Below, piece by piece: positions 32,169 through 32,314 of a stretch of DNA of 32,314 bases. The first letter of the stretch is position 1. Every line of letters starts with the position of its first letter. The notes beneath the pieces are model-generated. The model was given only the letters and a program-made list of their open reading frames with translations. It had not been told where the DNA came from and did not search any database. Source of the stretch: an uncultured Acidobacteriota bacterium (GTDB taxonomy: Bacteria; Acidobacteriota; Blastocatellia; RBC074); the NCBI GenBank assembly GCA_902825875.1, contig CADECP010000050.1, positions 1-32,314 of the forward strand, in the 5' to 3' direction. The translations under genes were made by a program, and so were the position numbers.

Positions 32169-32314
32169 TTACTTGCTCGCCTTTTTCAGATACGCGGCAG
32201 GATTCTTTTTCACCGTGTCAGCGCATCCATCGCAGCAGACATAAAAAGTCTGACCATCGGCTTCGTGCTTCAAGTTTTTGTTGACCGGTTCGCCAGTCAC
32301 AGGGCAGGTTTCGA
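32169..32314 (-). CDS. YHS-type metal-binding domain protein, 5' end outside the window
   Basis: The C-terminal 47 residues are visible, ending [13 protein letters not shown]. They include [10 protein letters not shown] followed by [13 protein letters not shown], the four-cysteine pattern of YHS/TRASH-like domains, which bind metal ions. The rest of the gene lies beyond the window, so I cannot say whether this is a small stand-alone protein or the tail of a larger one. It converges on the sulfatase gene. Confidence 0.85.
   Translation of the reverse strand, partial: ETCPVTGEPVNKNLKHEADGQTFYVCCDGCADTVKKNPAAYLKKASK

Overview
The window looks like a chromosomal segment of a soil or sediment Acidobacteriota, probably Blastocatellia. 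This is inferred from gene content: a sortilin-type beta-propeller protein, a TonB receptor with a carboxypeptidase-regulatory-like N-terminus, Tat-type Gfo/Idh/MocA proteins, BACON-tailed subtilisin, paired M16 peptidases and many long palindromic intergenic repeats. No rRNA, tRNA, phage or transposase genes were seen.

Layout. 1-2489 (-) is a secreted subtilisin cut by the window edge. 2804-4012 (+) is a Tat-type oxidoreductase, converging on an alpha/beta hydrolase and a cupin (4009-5186, -). 5293-7532 (-) is a sensor kinase overlapping a lipid kinase. 7542-8052 is a four-helix-bundle gene bracketed by 34-nt inverted repeats, placed exactly between the lipid kinase and a class II aldolase-like gene. 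9005-12871 (-) holds a small secreted protein and a large propeller protein separated by a nested palindrome. 12942-13511 (-) is an RHH/MazF toxin-antitoxin pair. 13713-19801 (-) is the centrepiece described below. 19931-23323 (-) is a TonB receptor followed by a Gfo/Idh/MocA protein. 24080-27911 (+) carries a CpsB-like PHP phosphatase and an active/inactive M16 pair. 27994-32097 (+) carries a LolA-like protein, a PhyH dioxygenase, a TIM-barrel isomerase and a sulfatase, ending at a terminator shared with a converging YHS-domain gene.

Centrepiece. Three minus-strand genes are coupled as an operon: TIR-iSTAND, then a MoxR AAA+ ATPase (4-nt ATGA overlap), then a 1134-residue membrane protein with a degenerate vWA-like domain and a C-terminal FGE-sulfatase (C-type-lectin-fold) domain. 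The last 122 nt of that domain (14124-14245) match a non-coding 122-nt copy downstream (13713-13834) without gaps. There are twelve differences, and all twelve fall on adenines of the downstream copy (coding orientation). This is the signature of a diversity-generating retroelement (DGR): a template repeat and a variable repeat. The A-rich core of the template is flanked by A-free arms. No reverse transcriptase or convincing Avd gene is in the window, and the RHH/MazF pair sits where a reverse transcriptase would normally follow. Because all 98 non-A positions are still identical, the enzyme is probably encoded elsewhere or was lost recently. I read the locus as a TIR/MoxR/vWA conflict (immunity) system whose sensor face is hypermutated.

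Second theme. Many gene junctions hold a different long imperfect palindrome built of short near-tandem words. One family lies between template and variable repeat and also occurs in frame inside the DGR target gene, adding about 49 residues.
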